Assembly: GCF_001879715.1 (NCBI RefSeq)
Contig: NZ_MNBW01000008.1
Span: 162,973-226,972, forward strand
DNA from: Nioella nitratireducens
GTDB lineage: Bacteria; Pseudomonadota; Alphaproteobacteria; Rhodobacterales; Rhodobacteraceae
Length of the DNA stretch: 64,000 nucleotides
Direction of reading: 5' to 3'
In this document: positions 29,166 to 36,614 of the stretch, one piece after another
Layout of the letters: the number at the start of each line of letters is the position of its first letter
Numbering within the stretch: position 1 is the first letter of the stretch
Translations under genes and position numbers: made by a program
Notes under the pieces: model-generated
The model's database searches: none
Told to the model about the DNA's origin: nothing
The model's input: the letters and a program-made list of their open reading frames with translations, nothing else

Positions 29166-29438
29166 CTATTCCACCAAGGGCGCGGTCACGGCGATCAGGA
29201 CCGAGGGCATGACCACCGCCACCAGCGCCGCGCCCCACAGCACCTGAACGCCCCGGTTTGCAGGATCGCGCAGCCAGACCGCGGCGGCGCGAAGAAACGA
29301 CAGTGGGCCGGGAAACAGCCGGTCGGTCTGACCAACCGCTATCGCCCGGATCTGGAAGATCGCGCGAAACGACAGACTGGCCCATATCAGGAAGCATATG
29401 CCTTGAAGGACCATCAGGAACAGGGTGAGCATCGACAT
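29166..29438 (-). CDS. Small membrane protein of unknown function
   Basis: The 90-residue product has two hydrophobic segments (about 3-23 and 65-86) around a basic middle part (FRAIFQIRAIAVGQTDRLFP and LRAAAVWLRDPANRGVQVLW). I do not recognise the family. An alternative start two codons on (ATG at 29432) is equally plausible. It precedes rluA on the minus strand and faces away from the small ORF at 29564. Confidence 0.7.
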   Translation of the reverse strand: MSMLTLFLMVLQGICFLIWASLSFRAIFQIRAIAVGQTDRLFPGPLSFLRAAAVWLRDPANRGVQVLWGAALVAVVMPSVLIAVTAPLVE

Positions 29439-29490
29439 CGGCGGGGCCTTTCTGGGGCGGTCACTTCAATTCAACCCATATTGCAGCGCG

Positions 29491-29511
29491 CTGTTAAGAC
29501 CCTGCTAACAG
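29491..29511. promoter_or_regulatory. Inverted repeat between divergent small genes
   Basis: CTGTTA and TAACAG form a perfect 6-base inverted repeat with a 9-base spacer, in the gap between the membrane protein gene (minus) and the 54-residue gene (plus). It could be an operator; nothing proves it. Confidence 0.3.
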
Positions 29512-29563
29512 ATTTCCCGCCAGACTGATCCTGCGTGGGGGCGTGAACCAACAGGGGAACGTC

Positions 29564-29728
29564 ATGGTCAAACAGTCTTCCGAAACGCGGGTCATCAAAC
29601 TGAGAGAGACTCATCCCGAGGAAATTTCGCGGGGCAGCGATGCAATGGCGGTGTTCCGTATCTGGTCGCTTCTGGGCGGCGCGGCGCAAACACGGGACCG
29701 CACCATCGTCAATCGGGTGCTCAGCTAA
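29564..29728 (+). CDS. Small hypothetical protein
   Basis: The 54-residue product (MVKQSSETRVIKLRETHPEE, then RGSDAMAVFRIWSLLGGAAQ) is charged at the N-terminus and has a short hydrophobic stretch. An in-frame GTG lies upstream; the ATG at 29564 has CAGGGGAA before it. No family recognised. It could be translated, as bases between neighbours are sparse here. Confidence 0.5.
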   Translation: MVKQSSETRVIKLRETHPEEISRGSDAMAVFRIWSLLGGAAQTRDRTIVNRVLS

Positions 29729-29820
29729 GCCAGCACTGCGACGAAGTTGTCGCACCCCTTGGCTGGACCTGCCGGGCCGGTCGTGAAACGGTCCCTCCCG
29801 ACGAACGGACGGAGATGACC

Positions 29821-30546
29821 ATGCGCGATTGGGCCGGCAAACGATACTGGCTGCTTGGGGCAGATACCGGGCTGGGGGCGGACCTTGCCCGCACGCTTAG
29901 CCGGGCGGGGGTTGAGCTTGTCCTTTCCGGCAAGGACCAAGGCGCACTGGAAGACCTGATGGTCACGCTGCCGGGCAGGTCCAGCTATATTCCGCTCGAT
30001 GTCACCTTTTGCGACAAGCTTGACGGGGTTGCGATCGAACTTGGCGCCGTCGATGGCATGGTCTACGCGCTGGACACTCAACTGCCCTTGCGCCTCGCGG
30101 ATTGGAATGTGGCTGCCGCGAACAGGATGTTCGCCGAGAACCTCGGTGGTATCTCCAATGCCCTTTCGGTGGCGCTTCCCGCCTTTCAGACCAAGGGCGA
30201 AGGGCATGTCGTGTTGCTCGACAGTATTGCCGGTCTCGACGGGGTGTCGGGGGGGCTGGGGTATGGTGCGGCCAAGGCCGGCGTGCGCGTTCTGGCCGAA
30301 AGCCTGTTTGCCGAGGGCCGGCCGCACGGCCTGTCCGTGCAACTGGTCACCCTAGGCTTGCCGTCGGGGTTGTTTTCGCCCACGCCCGCGCAGGCCGCCG
30401 CCGGAATTTTCGAGCATATGGGCACCGACCGGTTCCGCCGCACGGTGCCACCGCTGGCCGGGGCCTTGATGCGGGTGTTGCGACTTCTGCCGATATGGTT
30501 GGCGCGGCCGCTGGTTGCACGTCTGACGAAAGGCGCGCAAGATTGA
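29821..30546 (+). CDS. Short-chain dehydrogenase/reductase family protein
   Basis: The 241-residue protein has an N-terminal Rossmann segment with GADTGLGADLA in place of the usual TGxxxGIG, then IPLDVTFCDKLDG and the YGAAK catalytic-type motif after LDSIAGLDGVSGGLG. Tyr and Lys of the YxxxK signature are therefore present. The C-terminal 40 residues are hydrophobic (LAGALMRVLRLLPIWLARPL), which suggests membrane contact. ATG at 29821 is preferred over 29815 because GGAG at 29811-29814 is correctly spaced. Substrate unknown. Confidence 0.8.
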   Translation: MRDWAGKRYWLLGADTGLGADLARTLSRAGVELVLSGKDQGALEDLMVTLPGRSSYIPLDVTFCDKLDGVAIELGAVDGMVYALDTQLPLRLADWNVAAANRMFAENLGGISNALSVALPAFQTKGEGHVVLLDSIAGLDGVSGGLGYGAAKAGVRVLAESLFAEGRPHGLSVQLVTLGLPSGLFSPTPAQAAAGIFEHMGTDRFRRTVPPLAGALMRVLRLLPIWLARPLVARLTKGAQD

Positions 30547-30598
30547 TCCGGGCGCTCTTTGCCCGGCGAATCTGTCACAAACATCGGGAGGACACGCC

Positions 30599-30916
30599 AT
30601 GTTGACCATCTCACCCCGCAAGGTCGCGCAGATCATCCTGATGGGGCACGAATTGCAACGTGCGGAAGGTGAGCTTCGGGGTCTTGTCGCGGGCCTGAAC
30701 GAGGACGAGCAGGTTGAACTGGTGGCGATCATGTGGGTGGGTCGCGGCAGCTTTGAAGCCGAGGATCTCGCCGATGCGCTGGAAACCGCGCGGACCGAGG
30801 CGACGACGCCGACCGCCGATTACTTGATCGGGACACCGCATTTTTCCGACCATCTGGAGGCCGGGCTGGAAGCGCTCGGCATTGATCCGACGGACGCGGA
30901 AGACGACGTTCTGTGA
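30599..30916 (+). CDS. DUF3775 protein
   Basis: The 105-residue protein starts MLTISPRKVAQIILMGHELQ and contains LNEDEQVELVAIMWVGRG and TADYLIGTPHFSDHLEAGLE, matching DUF3775, a family of unknown function common in alphaproteobacteria. It is acidic and probably cytosolic. GGGAGG precedes the start. It is 52 bases after the SDR gene and is followed by a terminator. Confidence 0.85.
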   Translation: MLTISPRKVAQIILMGHELQRAEGELRGLVAGLNEDEQVELVAIMWVGRGSFEAEDLADALETARTEATTPTADYLIGTPHFSDHLEAGLEALGIDPTDAEDDVL

Positions 30917-30921
30917 AGAAA

Positions 30922-30948
30922 AAGGGGCCTCGTGGCCCCTTGCTTTTA
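30922..30948 (+). terminator. Rho-independent terminator after DUF3775 gene
   Basis: Stem AAGGGGCC (30922-30929), loop TCGT, GGCCCCTT (30934-30941), then GCTTTTA. The stop codon of the DUF3775 gene is 5 bases upstream. Confidence 0.88.
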
Positions 30949-30974
30949 TGGAATTTCAGGGTGTTGGGAAGATC

Positions 30975-32114
30975 CTAGGCGTGGTCGACGATGGCCAGAT
31001 GCTGCGCCAGATCGGCGACGACGCCCATCCATTCCGCGACCAGCACCGGGTCTGACGGCGCGGCGGAGACGCCGGCACCGATGCGGCCCGCCAAGGCGGC
31101 TTCGACTGCAAGCGACACGGGAACCGAGACCAGCCGCGCCATCGCTGTGCCTTGGGCGTCGCCCCATGCGTCCATCACGTAGGTCTTGTGCCAGACGGTC
31201 TGACCATCCCTCTCGGCCTTGAGCGAAACGCACAGCACCACGCGGTCCGGTTCGCCCTTGTCATAGGCGTTTTCGGACCAGAACTGGTCGGACATTTCCT
31301 TGAGCCGTGCGTCGCCCTCGGGGCCGATAAGGGCCTCAATTTCCTTGAAAACCGGGGTCCAGGCCTGTGTCCAACCGTCGAGTCGAAGGGTGCCGCGCAC
31401 GAAGGTGTCGACGCTCCAGTCCGAGGCAAATCCGTACTCTGCCATGAAGGGCAGGGAATCGCGGTTGGGGTAGACTTCGAAGGTTTCTGGCGTTGGCAGC
31501 GGGGCCTCGTAGCTGCTGATCGCGTCCCACGGGCGGGTGACGATCTTTTCCGCGCCGCCTGCCAGTGATTTCGAGGGCGAGCGCAGCGCCTTCAACACGC
31601 CAAGCGGCGACCAACTGAACTTGTAGCGGAAGGGGTTGGCGATCTTGGGGATACCGCCGCAATAGCTGGTGAAGCTGTGGGTGTTGGCCGGGTCGAACGC
31701 GTCCGAGGCGCGGTAGTCGGCCACCAGCGCATGGGCCATCAGGTGGTCGATACCGGGATCGAGCCCGACCTCGTTCACCAGGGCAAGGCCTGCATTTTTC
31801 GCTTTGGAATCAAGGGCCCGCATCTCGGGTGCGATGTAGGAGGACGACACGAAATTTGCCCCCTTGGAGATGCACAGCTCGGCCAGCGGCACGTGCCAGT
31901 CGCCGGGCAGCATGGACACGGCCACGTCGCCGGGCTGCAACGCCGCGCCGATGGCGTCCATGTCGAAGATGCGGATGTCCCGGGTCAGGTCGCCGACGGC
32001 TTCCTGCGCTTTTTCGAGAGTCCGGTTCCAGACGACGACGGGTTGGCCTGCTTCGATCAGGCGGCGTAGGCCGGGGATCGCGGAAAGGCCGGTTCCGCAC
32101 CAATGGATGGTCAT
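30975..32114 (-). CDS. Saccharopine dehydrogenase family protein (glutamate-forming type)
   Basis: The 379-residue protein has an N-terminal Rossmann-like start (MTIHWCGTGLSAIPGLRRLI), VAVSMLPGDWHVPLAELCIS, NEVGLDPGIDHLMAHALVAD (the conserved GLDPGIDH box) and SYCGGIPKIANPFRYKFSWS. These match the saccharopine dehydrogenase that oxidises saccharopine to glutamate and aminoadipate semialdehyde. With the upstream lysine-ketoglutarate reductase-like gene it would give a saccharopine route of lysine degradation. The two genes are separated by 70 bases holding tandem inverted repeats. Confidence 0.85.
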   Translation of the reverse strand: MTIHWCGTGLSAIPGLRRLIEAGQPVVVWNRTLEKAQEAVGDLTRDIRIFDMDAIGAALQPGDVAVSMLPGDWHVPLAELCISKGANFVSSSYIAPEMRALDSKAKNAGLALVNEVGLDPGIDHLMAHALVADYRASDAFDPANTHSFTSYCGGIPKIANPFRYKFSWSPLGVLKALRSPSKSLAGGAEKIVTRPWDAISSYEAPLPTPETFEVYPNRDSLPFMAEYGFASDWSVDTFVRGTLRLDGWTQAWTPVFKEIEALIGPEGDARLKEMSDQFWSENAYDKGEPDRVVLCVSLKAERDGQTVWHKTYVMDAWGDAQGTAMARLVSVPVSLAVEAALAGRIGAGVSAAPSDPVLVAEWMGVVADLAQHLAIVDHA

Positions 32115-32138
32115 GTTGCTTCGCTCCTATCCGGGTTT

Positions 32139-32179
32139 TTCCGACACACCTGTCGGAAATTTCTGACATCTCTGTCGGG
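32139..32179 (-). promoter_or_regulatory. Tandem inverted-repeat sites in saccharopine gene pair
   Basis: Two dyads share one design: TTCCGACA-4 bases-TGTCGGAA (32139-32158) and TCTGACA-4 bases-TGTCGGG (32162-32179). Their centres are 22 bases apart, about two turns of helix. They lie between the lysine-ketoglutarate-reductase-like gene and the downstream saccharopine dehydrogenase gene. There is no T-run downstream in the direction of transcription, so they look like operators rather than a terminator. Confidence 0.45.
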
Positions 32180-32184
32180 TTTTC

Positions 32185-33234
32185 TTAACCAATGTGCTTG
32201 TCAAACTCGGCCTTCGCCCGCGCCCAGACTCCGCCACCCAGATCGGACAGGGTCAGCAGCGAGGGCAGCAATTGCGCGGCGTAGTCTTGCGAGGATTCGA
32301 CGGGCAGCATGGAGGGCAGGTTGTCGATGGCCACCACGTCGAGCGGCGGATCGACATGCACGCGGCGGGCGGGCGCGGCCCATGTGGTGGCTTCGCTGTA
32401 GACCGGCACCGGGTTGTAGTCGCTGTCGGGGTCGCAGGCGACGTCGCCGATCACGGTGAGGCTGCGGTCAGCGTCGAGCGCCGCGCGCGGGACAAAGACC
32501 GGCGTGCCGGGGCGCGCGAAGATGCAGTTGAGGAAAATCTGGTGATCGAGGATCTCCGGGAAGGGGCCGCCGCTGGCGGTTTCGGCCATGTCCCACTTCG
32601 TGACCTCCAGCCCCATGTCCGTGCAGAGATCGGACGCGCCGGTTCCGACGCGGCCAAGCGCGCCGATGACGATGGCGCGTGGCGGGGTGGTGTCGCAACG
32701 GGTCAGGTCAGTGTGCAGGTCGGTCAGCAGCGCATCCTTGGATGGGTAGCCGCCAACCGGGCCGCAGATCGTGCCCTGTTGCTGGGCGAGCCATGCCTTG
32801 AGCGCGACAGCCGCGCCCGCGAACCCGGCCCAATAGCCGAACGCGGCAACGCGGCGGCCAGACTCGTCGACCAGATATTCGAGATCATAGAGCGTGCCGC
32901 CGCCCGCCTTGAACCTGTCGAGCAAGGTGCGGCCCGAAAACTGACCCTTGAAGGCATGGCCGAACATGATGTGGCGATGCGGCAGGGGCGTGCCGTCGTC
33001 GGGCAGCTCCTTGAGCCCGAAGATGATCGCGTCGGCGGGGGCATTGGGCCAACTGTTTTCCGGTGCGATATCGGCGCCCGCTTCGGCATAGCCGGTCAGG
33101 CCCTTGGCGCGGACCGAGCTTTCCTCGACCGTCACTTTGATACCCGCCGCGATCAGCGCCTTGACGCCTTCGGGCGTGATCCCGGCGCGTTCCTCGTTCG
33201 GGCGCTGTTCGGCCCGGACCCAGAGATGTGTCAT
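32185..33234 (-). CDS. Lysine-ketoglutarate reductase / saccharopine dehydrogenase (lysine-forming) type
   Basis: The 349-residue protein opens with WVRAEQRPNEERAGITPEGV, the AlaDH/PNT-like N-terminal signature, then GLKELPDDGTPLPHRHIMFG and the Rossmann box VIGALGRVGTGASDLC. This is the fold of yeast Lys1 and of plant lysine-ketoglutarate reductase, which condenses lysine with 2-oxoglutarate. It starts 16 bases after the phosphatase gene. A saccharopine pathway for lysine degradation is known in Rhodobacterales, so this direction is inferred. Confidence 0.85.
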   Translation of the reverse strand: MTHLWVRAEQRPNEERAGITPEGVKALIAAGIKVTVEESSVRAKGLTGYAEAGADIAPENSWPNAPADAIIFGLKELPDDGTPLPHRHIMFGHAFKGQFSGRTLLDRFKAGGGTLYDLEYLVDESGRRVAAFGYWAGFAGAAVALKAWLAQQQGTICGPVGGYPSKDALLTDLHTDLTRCDTTPPRAIVIGALGRVGTGASDLCTDMGLEVTKWDMAETASGGPFPEILDHQIFLNCIFARPGTPVFVPRAALDADRSLTVIGDVACDPDSDYNPVPVYSEATTWAAPARRVHVDPPLDVVAIDNLPSMLPVESSQDYAAQLLPSLLTLSDLGGGVWARAKAEFDKHIG

Positions 33235-33250
33235 GGCGCGTGTCCTCCGA

Positions 33251-33910
33251 TCACAGGTGGGTGCGCGCGAATTGCCGATCCGGTGTTTCCAGATGCGGCA
33301 GCGCGTTGAATTGGGTCAGCGCCAGTGCGCCATGCAGCGACAGCCAGCGGCTGAGCGATGTATTCTCGATGGCCAGACAGGTGCGCGCGAAGGCATCCAT
33401 ATCAAGCCCGAGCGTGATCCGCATCGCCATGCCGATGACCCCGCCCGACGTGACGACGATGGCGCGCCCTTCGCCATGCGACCAGTCGTTCAGCGCGTCG
33501 CTTACGCGGGCCTCGAACGCCGCGAAGCTTTCGGGGGGATTGTCGATCTCGCCCGCGGCCCACGCCTTGAACATGCGCGGCAGGTGTATGGTGAAATCTT
33601 CCCGGTTGTCGGGGATCGGCACGCCATGTTGCGCCTCGAACAGTTGCGCCATGGTGAAAAATTCAAGCTCGTTGAAGCGCGGGTCGATTTCGGGTGCGTC
33701 ATGGCCGTCGAGCGCCAGACCCGCCGCGGTTTCGCGGTGGCGTTGCAACGAGCCGGAACACATGCGGGCAAAGCGTTCGCCGGTCGCCTCGAAATGATGG
33801 CCGAGCCAATGCGCCTGCTGGCGGCCAAGATCGCTCAGCCGGTCATAGCTGTCTTCGTCGCGTGCGCTGGTATTGGCCTGACCGTGGCGCACGAGGGTAA
33901 GGTAGGACAT
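33251..33910 (-). CDS. Histidine phosphatase family protein
   Basis: The 219-residue protein starts MSYLTLVRHGQANTSARDED with the RHG motif (Arg8, His9 as the phosphorylated His) and has the second His region in FNELEFFTMAQLFE and VVTSGGVIGMAMRITLG. It belongs to the broad phosphoglycerate-mutase-like family; the substrate is not defined. It is first in a minus-strand run with the two saccharopine genes. The start at 33910 has no strong ribosome site. Confidence 0.9.
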   Translation of the reverse strand: MSYLTLVRHGQANTSARDEDSYDRLSDLGRQQAHWLGHHFEATGERFARMCSGSLQRHRETAAGLALDGHDAPEIDPRFNELEFFTMAQLFEAQHGVPIPDNREDFTIHLPRMFKAWAAGEIDNPPESFAAFEARVSDALNDWSHGEGRAIVVTSGGVIGMAMRITLGLDMDAFARTCLAIENTSLSRWLSLHGALALTQFNALPHLETPDRQFARTHL

Positions 33911-34031
33911 GGCATTTCCCCGTAGGCTGTTGCCCCCGCATTAGGCCGTCGCGGCGCGGGGGGAAAGGGGGGTGCGGCGGAAATCCTCGCGTTGCACTGG
34001 ACCGGCGCGGCGAAGAGCGTAGAAAGGGGGT

Positions 34032-35240
34032 ATGACCCAATCGCTTCCCATAGACCCCGCCCGCTTTCTGTCTGACCTTCACGCGCTGCGCGGCTTTGGC
34101 CAAGCTGGCCCCGGCGTTGTGCGGCCCGCGTTTTCCGAGGCGGATATCGCGTCGCGCGCCTGGCTGACGGGGCGGATGCAGGAGGCCGGGCTAGCGACCC
34201 ACATGGACCCGGCGGGCAATTTGTTTGGCCTGACAGACGGACCGTCGCTGTTGATCGGGTCGCATTCCGATACCCAGCCCGAAGGCGGCTGGCTGGACGG
34301 GGCGCTGGGCGTGGTGATGGGGCTGGAGATCGCCCGCGCGGCGCGTGCGGCTGGGGTCGCGATTTCCTGCGTCAGTTTTCAGGATGAAGAAGGCCGCTAT
34401 GGGGCGTTGACCGGCAGCGATATCTGGGTTGGAAACACACCGCTGCTGGAGGCCGACCTGTTCCAGGCGCGCGACGGCCAGAGCTTTGCCGAGGGCCGGC
34501 GCGCGGTGGCGCATCTGGCGGAGGACGGGTTTGTCGACCCCGCGCGGTTCACCGGGTTCCTTGAGGCGCATATCGAACAAGGCCCGGTTCTGGACCTGTC
34601 GGGCGAAGCGGTTGGCGTCGTGACCTCGATTGTCGGGTCGCGGCAAATTCAGGTTACCGTGTCGGGGCAGCAGAACCATGCGGGCACCACGCCGATGTCG
34701 ATGCGCAAGGATGCGTTCCAAGCCGCGGTGCAGATCGCCACGCGGCTGAACGAGCGGCTGCAAAACGTGGTAACGCCGCAGACCGTCTGGACCATCGGCC
34801 ATTTCCGGCTGTCGCCCAATGCGCCGTCGATCGTGCCGGGGCAGGCGGTGTTCACCGTGCAATGGCGCGATGGCGAGGAAGACCGGCTGCAAAGGATGGA
34901 CGATGTGATTCTGGCCGTGCTGGACGAGGTGGCCACGGAAACCGGGCTGACGGTGGAGGCCGAGCGCCTGCGCCAGAGCCTGACACCGGTGCCGATGCAC
35001 GCGCCCTATCAGGCGGCTTTGGCCGAGGCGGCCGAGGCGGTGGTGCCAGGCAAATGGCGCAGGATGCCCTCGGGCGCGCTGCATGATGCGTCGAACGTGT
35101 CGAGGCGGCTGCCGGTGGGGATGCTGTTCGTGCCGTCGATCGGCGGGATCAGCCACAATTTCGACGAGGACACCGCCGAAGCCGATCTGGTGACCGGTCT
35201 CCGGGTTCTGGCGCGGGCGGCTGCTGCGCTGGCGCCCTAA
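34032..35240 (+). CDS. M20-family amidase/hydantoinase-type hydrolase (N-carbamoyl amino acid hydrolase-like)
   Basis: The 402-residue protein has [20 protein letters not shown] (His and Asp metal ligands), [19 protein letters not shown] (Glu pair) and [32 protein letters not shown]. These are the metal and substrate boxes of N-carbamoyl-L-amino-acid hydrolase and allantoate amidohydrolase. The exact substrate cannot be assigned. AAAGGGGG precedes the ATG. It is divergent from the phosphatase gene and ends in convergent overlap with the 53-residue gene. Confidence 0.88.
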   Translation: MTQSLPIDPARFLSDLHALRGFGQAGPGVVRPAFSEADIASRAWLTGRMQEAGLATHMDPAGNLFGLTDGPSLLIGSHSDTQPEGGWLDGALGVVMGLEIARAARAAGVAISCVSFQDEEGRYGALTGSDIWVGNTPLLEADLFQARDGQSFAEGRRAVAHLAEDGFVDPARFTGFLEAHIEQGPVLDLSGEAVGVVTSIVGSRQIQVTVSGQQNHAGTTPMSMRKDAFQAAVQIATRLNERLQNVVTPQTVWTIGHFRLSPNAPSIVPGQAVFTVQWRDGEEDRLQRMDDVILAVLDEVATETGLTVEAERLRQSLTPVPMHAPYQAALAEAAEAVVPGKWRRMPSGALHDASNVSRRLPVGMLFVPSIGGISHNFDEDTAEADLVTGLRVLARAAAALAP

Positions 35241-35398
35241 AGGCCCAGGTTGGCGCGCAGGGTCGGCAGGGCGCCGGCCGCAACGATCCCGACAAGGGCG
35301 CCGATCACAAGGCGCATTGGCGCCCGCCCGAGCGATGGCCCCACCAGTCCGAGCACACCGCAGACGAGGGCGTAGAAGGTCATGGTCACAGTGTCCAT
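35237..35398 (-). CDS. Small membrane protein (53 residues)
   Basis: Translation gives a 53-residue protein with segments [20 protein letters not shown] and [20 protein letters not shown], hence two hydrophobic stretches separated by a short basic part. A very strong ribosome site, AGGAAAGGAG, lies before the ATG at 35398. It overlaps the stop of the M20 gene by 3 bases (TAG against TAA) in convergent orientation. It follows the MAPEG gene by 27 bases. Function unknown. Confidence 0.7.
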   Translation of the reverse strand: MDTVTMTFYALVCGVLGLVGPSLGRAPMRLVIGALVGIVAAGALPTLRANLGL

Positions 35399-35425
35399 TA
35401 TGGCTCCTTTCCTGTGGGATGGGCC

Positions 35426-35824
35426 TCAGATGACGCCGAAGAGGCGCAGGGCCAGCGCCGCCGTCGACAGGGCCGCGACAACGAAGGCCAGCGTTCGCAG
35501 CACCGGAATGCCCAGAACGTATATGATGTAGTGGGCAACGATGGCGAAGAAATAGGCCATCGCCAGCGTGCCGGGATAGCTGTCATCGGGCAGGCGGGTC
35601 ATGGCCATCAGGGACAGCGGGGCGAAAGCGACGAAGCTTTCAACCGCCACGGTATGCGCCCGCATGGCCCGCTGCGCCCACGCCGATTGCGGGGCAGCGT
35701 CGGGGCCGGGGTTGGCCATGGCGCCCATCAGGCCGCGGGTGAATGCACGGTCAAGAATGTAAGGCGCCCAGCACAGGCCGATCCAGAGCGCGCTGAGGGT
35801 GGTGTAGAATTCGAGGGTGGTCAT
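35426..35824 (-). CDS. MAPEG-family membrane protein
   Basis: The 132-residue protein has four hydrophobic segments and MRAHTVAVESFVAFAPLSLM, the MAPEG-type hallmark with polar residues in a helix, then AYFFAIVAHYIIYVLGIPVL. MAPEG proteins include eicosanoid and glutathione enzymes; bacterial members have unclear roles. The longer frame to 35935 is not supported. It precedes a small membrane protein gene on the same strand. Confidence 0.85.
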   Translation of the reverse strand: MTTLEFYTTLSALWIGLCWAPYILDRAFTRGLMGAMANPGPDAAPQSAWAQRAMRAHTVAVESFVAFAPLSLMAMTRLPDDSYPGTLAMAYFFAIVAHYIIYVLGIPVLRTLAFVVAALSTAALALRLFGVI

Positions 35825-35912
35825 CGGGATATCCCCGCAATTGGTTGCTGACTGCCCGGATGTTACCACATCTTGTATAATAGTCGAAGCGCGTTGAGAC
35901 GCTCCCTTTGGG

Positions 35913-36614
35913 TCAGTCCCACTTGACGTCGCCAAGGAAAATATAGCCCGCGCCGTAGATCGTCTTGATCAGGCGCGGGTTCTTTGGATCTTCCTTGAGC
36001 TTGGTGCGCAGGCGGGAAATGCGGACATCCATCGCGCGATCAAAGCTTTCGCCTGCCGCGCCGCCAAGGGCCTCTTGCATCTGCTGGCGGCTGATCAGGC
36101 GCTTGGGGCTGTGCAGGAACAGGCGCAGCACCTCGCCTTCGGCGTGGGAAAAGCTGACCTCTTCGCCTTGGGCGCTGGTCATCACATAGCGGTCGAAATA
36201 GGCGGTCCAGCCCTCGAACCGGGCGGTTTCGGATTGGGCGGGGCGGGTTTTCGCATCGCGAAGGCGCACCCGCACGCGGGCCACCACTTCGGCAGGGTCG
36301 AAGGGTTTGATGATGTAGTCATCGGCGCCAAGTTCCAGCCCGGTCACGCGGTCCTGCACCTGTGCGCGGCCCGAGATGATGATGATCGACGCCCCCGATT
36401 CCAGCGCCAGTCGGTGCACCAGCGCCAGCCCGTCGCGGTCGGGCAGGCCAAGATCGACAAGGCAGACATCGGGGGCGGAATTGCGCAGGGCGGCCTCGAA
36501 TTCGGTTGCGCGGGAAAAGGCGGCGGTGCGAAAGCCCGCTTCGGTCAGCGCCTCGGACAGCATCAGGCGAATCTGCGGTTCGTCATCGAGGATGGCGATC
36601 AATGGCTCGGTCAT
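35913..36614 (-). CDS. OmpR-family response regulator
   Basis: The 233-residue protein has a receiver domain with phospho-acceptor Asp54 (LVDLGLPDRDG), acidic pair Asp10/Asp11 and Lys103 (IIKPFDP), and a winged-helix DNA-binding domain with LRLFLHSPKRLISRQQMQEA and RLIKTIYGAGYIFLG. It overlaps the kinase gene by 4 bases, so the pair is co-translated. The targets are unknown; the adjacent acyl-CoA synthetase/ABC cluster is the obvious candidate, but this is inference. Confidence 0.95.
   Translation of the reverse strand: MTEPLIAILDDEPQIRLMLSEALTEAGFRTAAFSRATEFEAALRNSAPDVCLVDLGLPDRDGLALVHRLALESGASIIIISGRAQVQDRVTGLELGADDYIIKPFDPAEVVARVRVRLRDAKTRPAQSETARFEGWTAYFDRYVMTSAQGEEVSFSHAEGEVLRLFLHSPKRLISRQQMQEALGGAAGESFDRAMDVRISRLRTKLKEDPKNPRLIKTIYGAGYIFLGDVKWD

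Noticed and set aside
32139..32158. Rho-independent terminator between the two saccharopine genes
   Set aside because: Although the 8-pair hairpin is perfect, no T-run follows in the direction of the genes, and a second copy of the motif is present.
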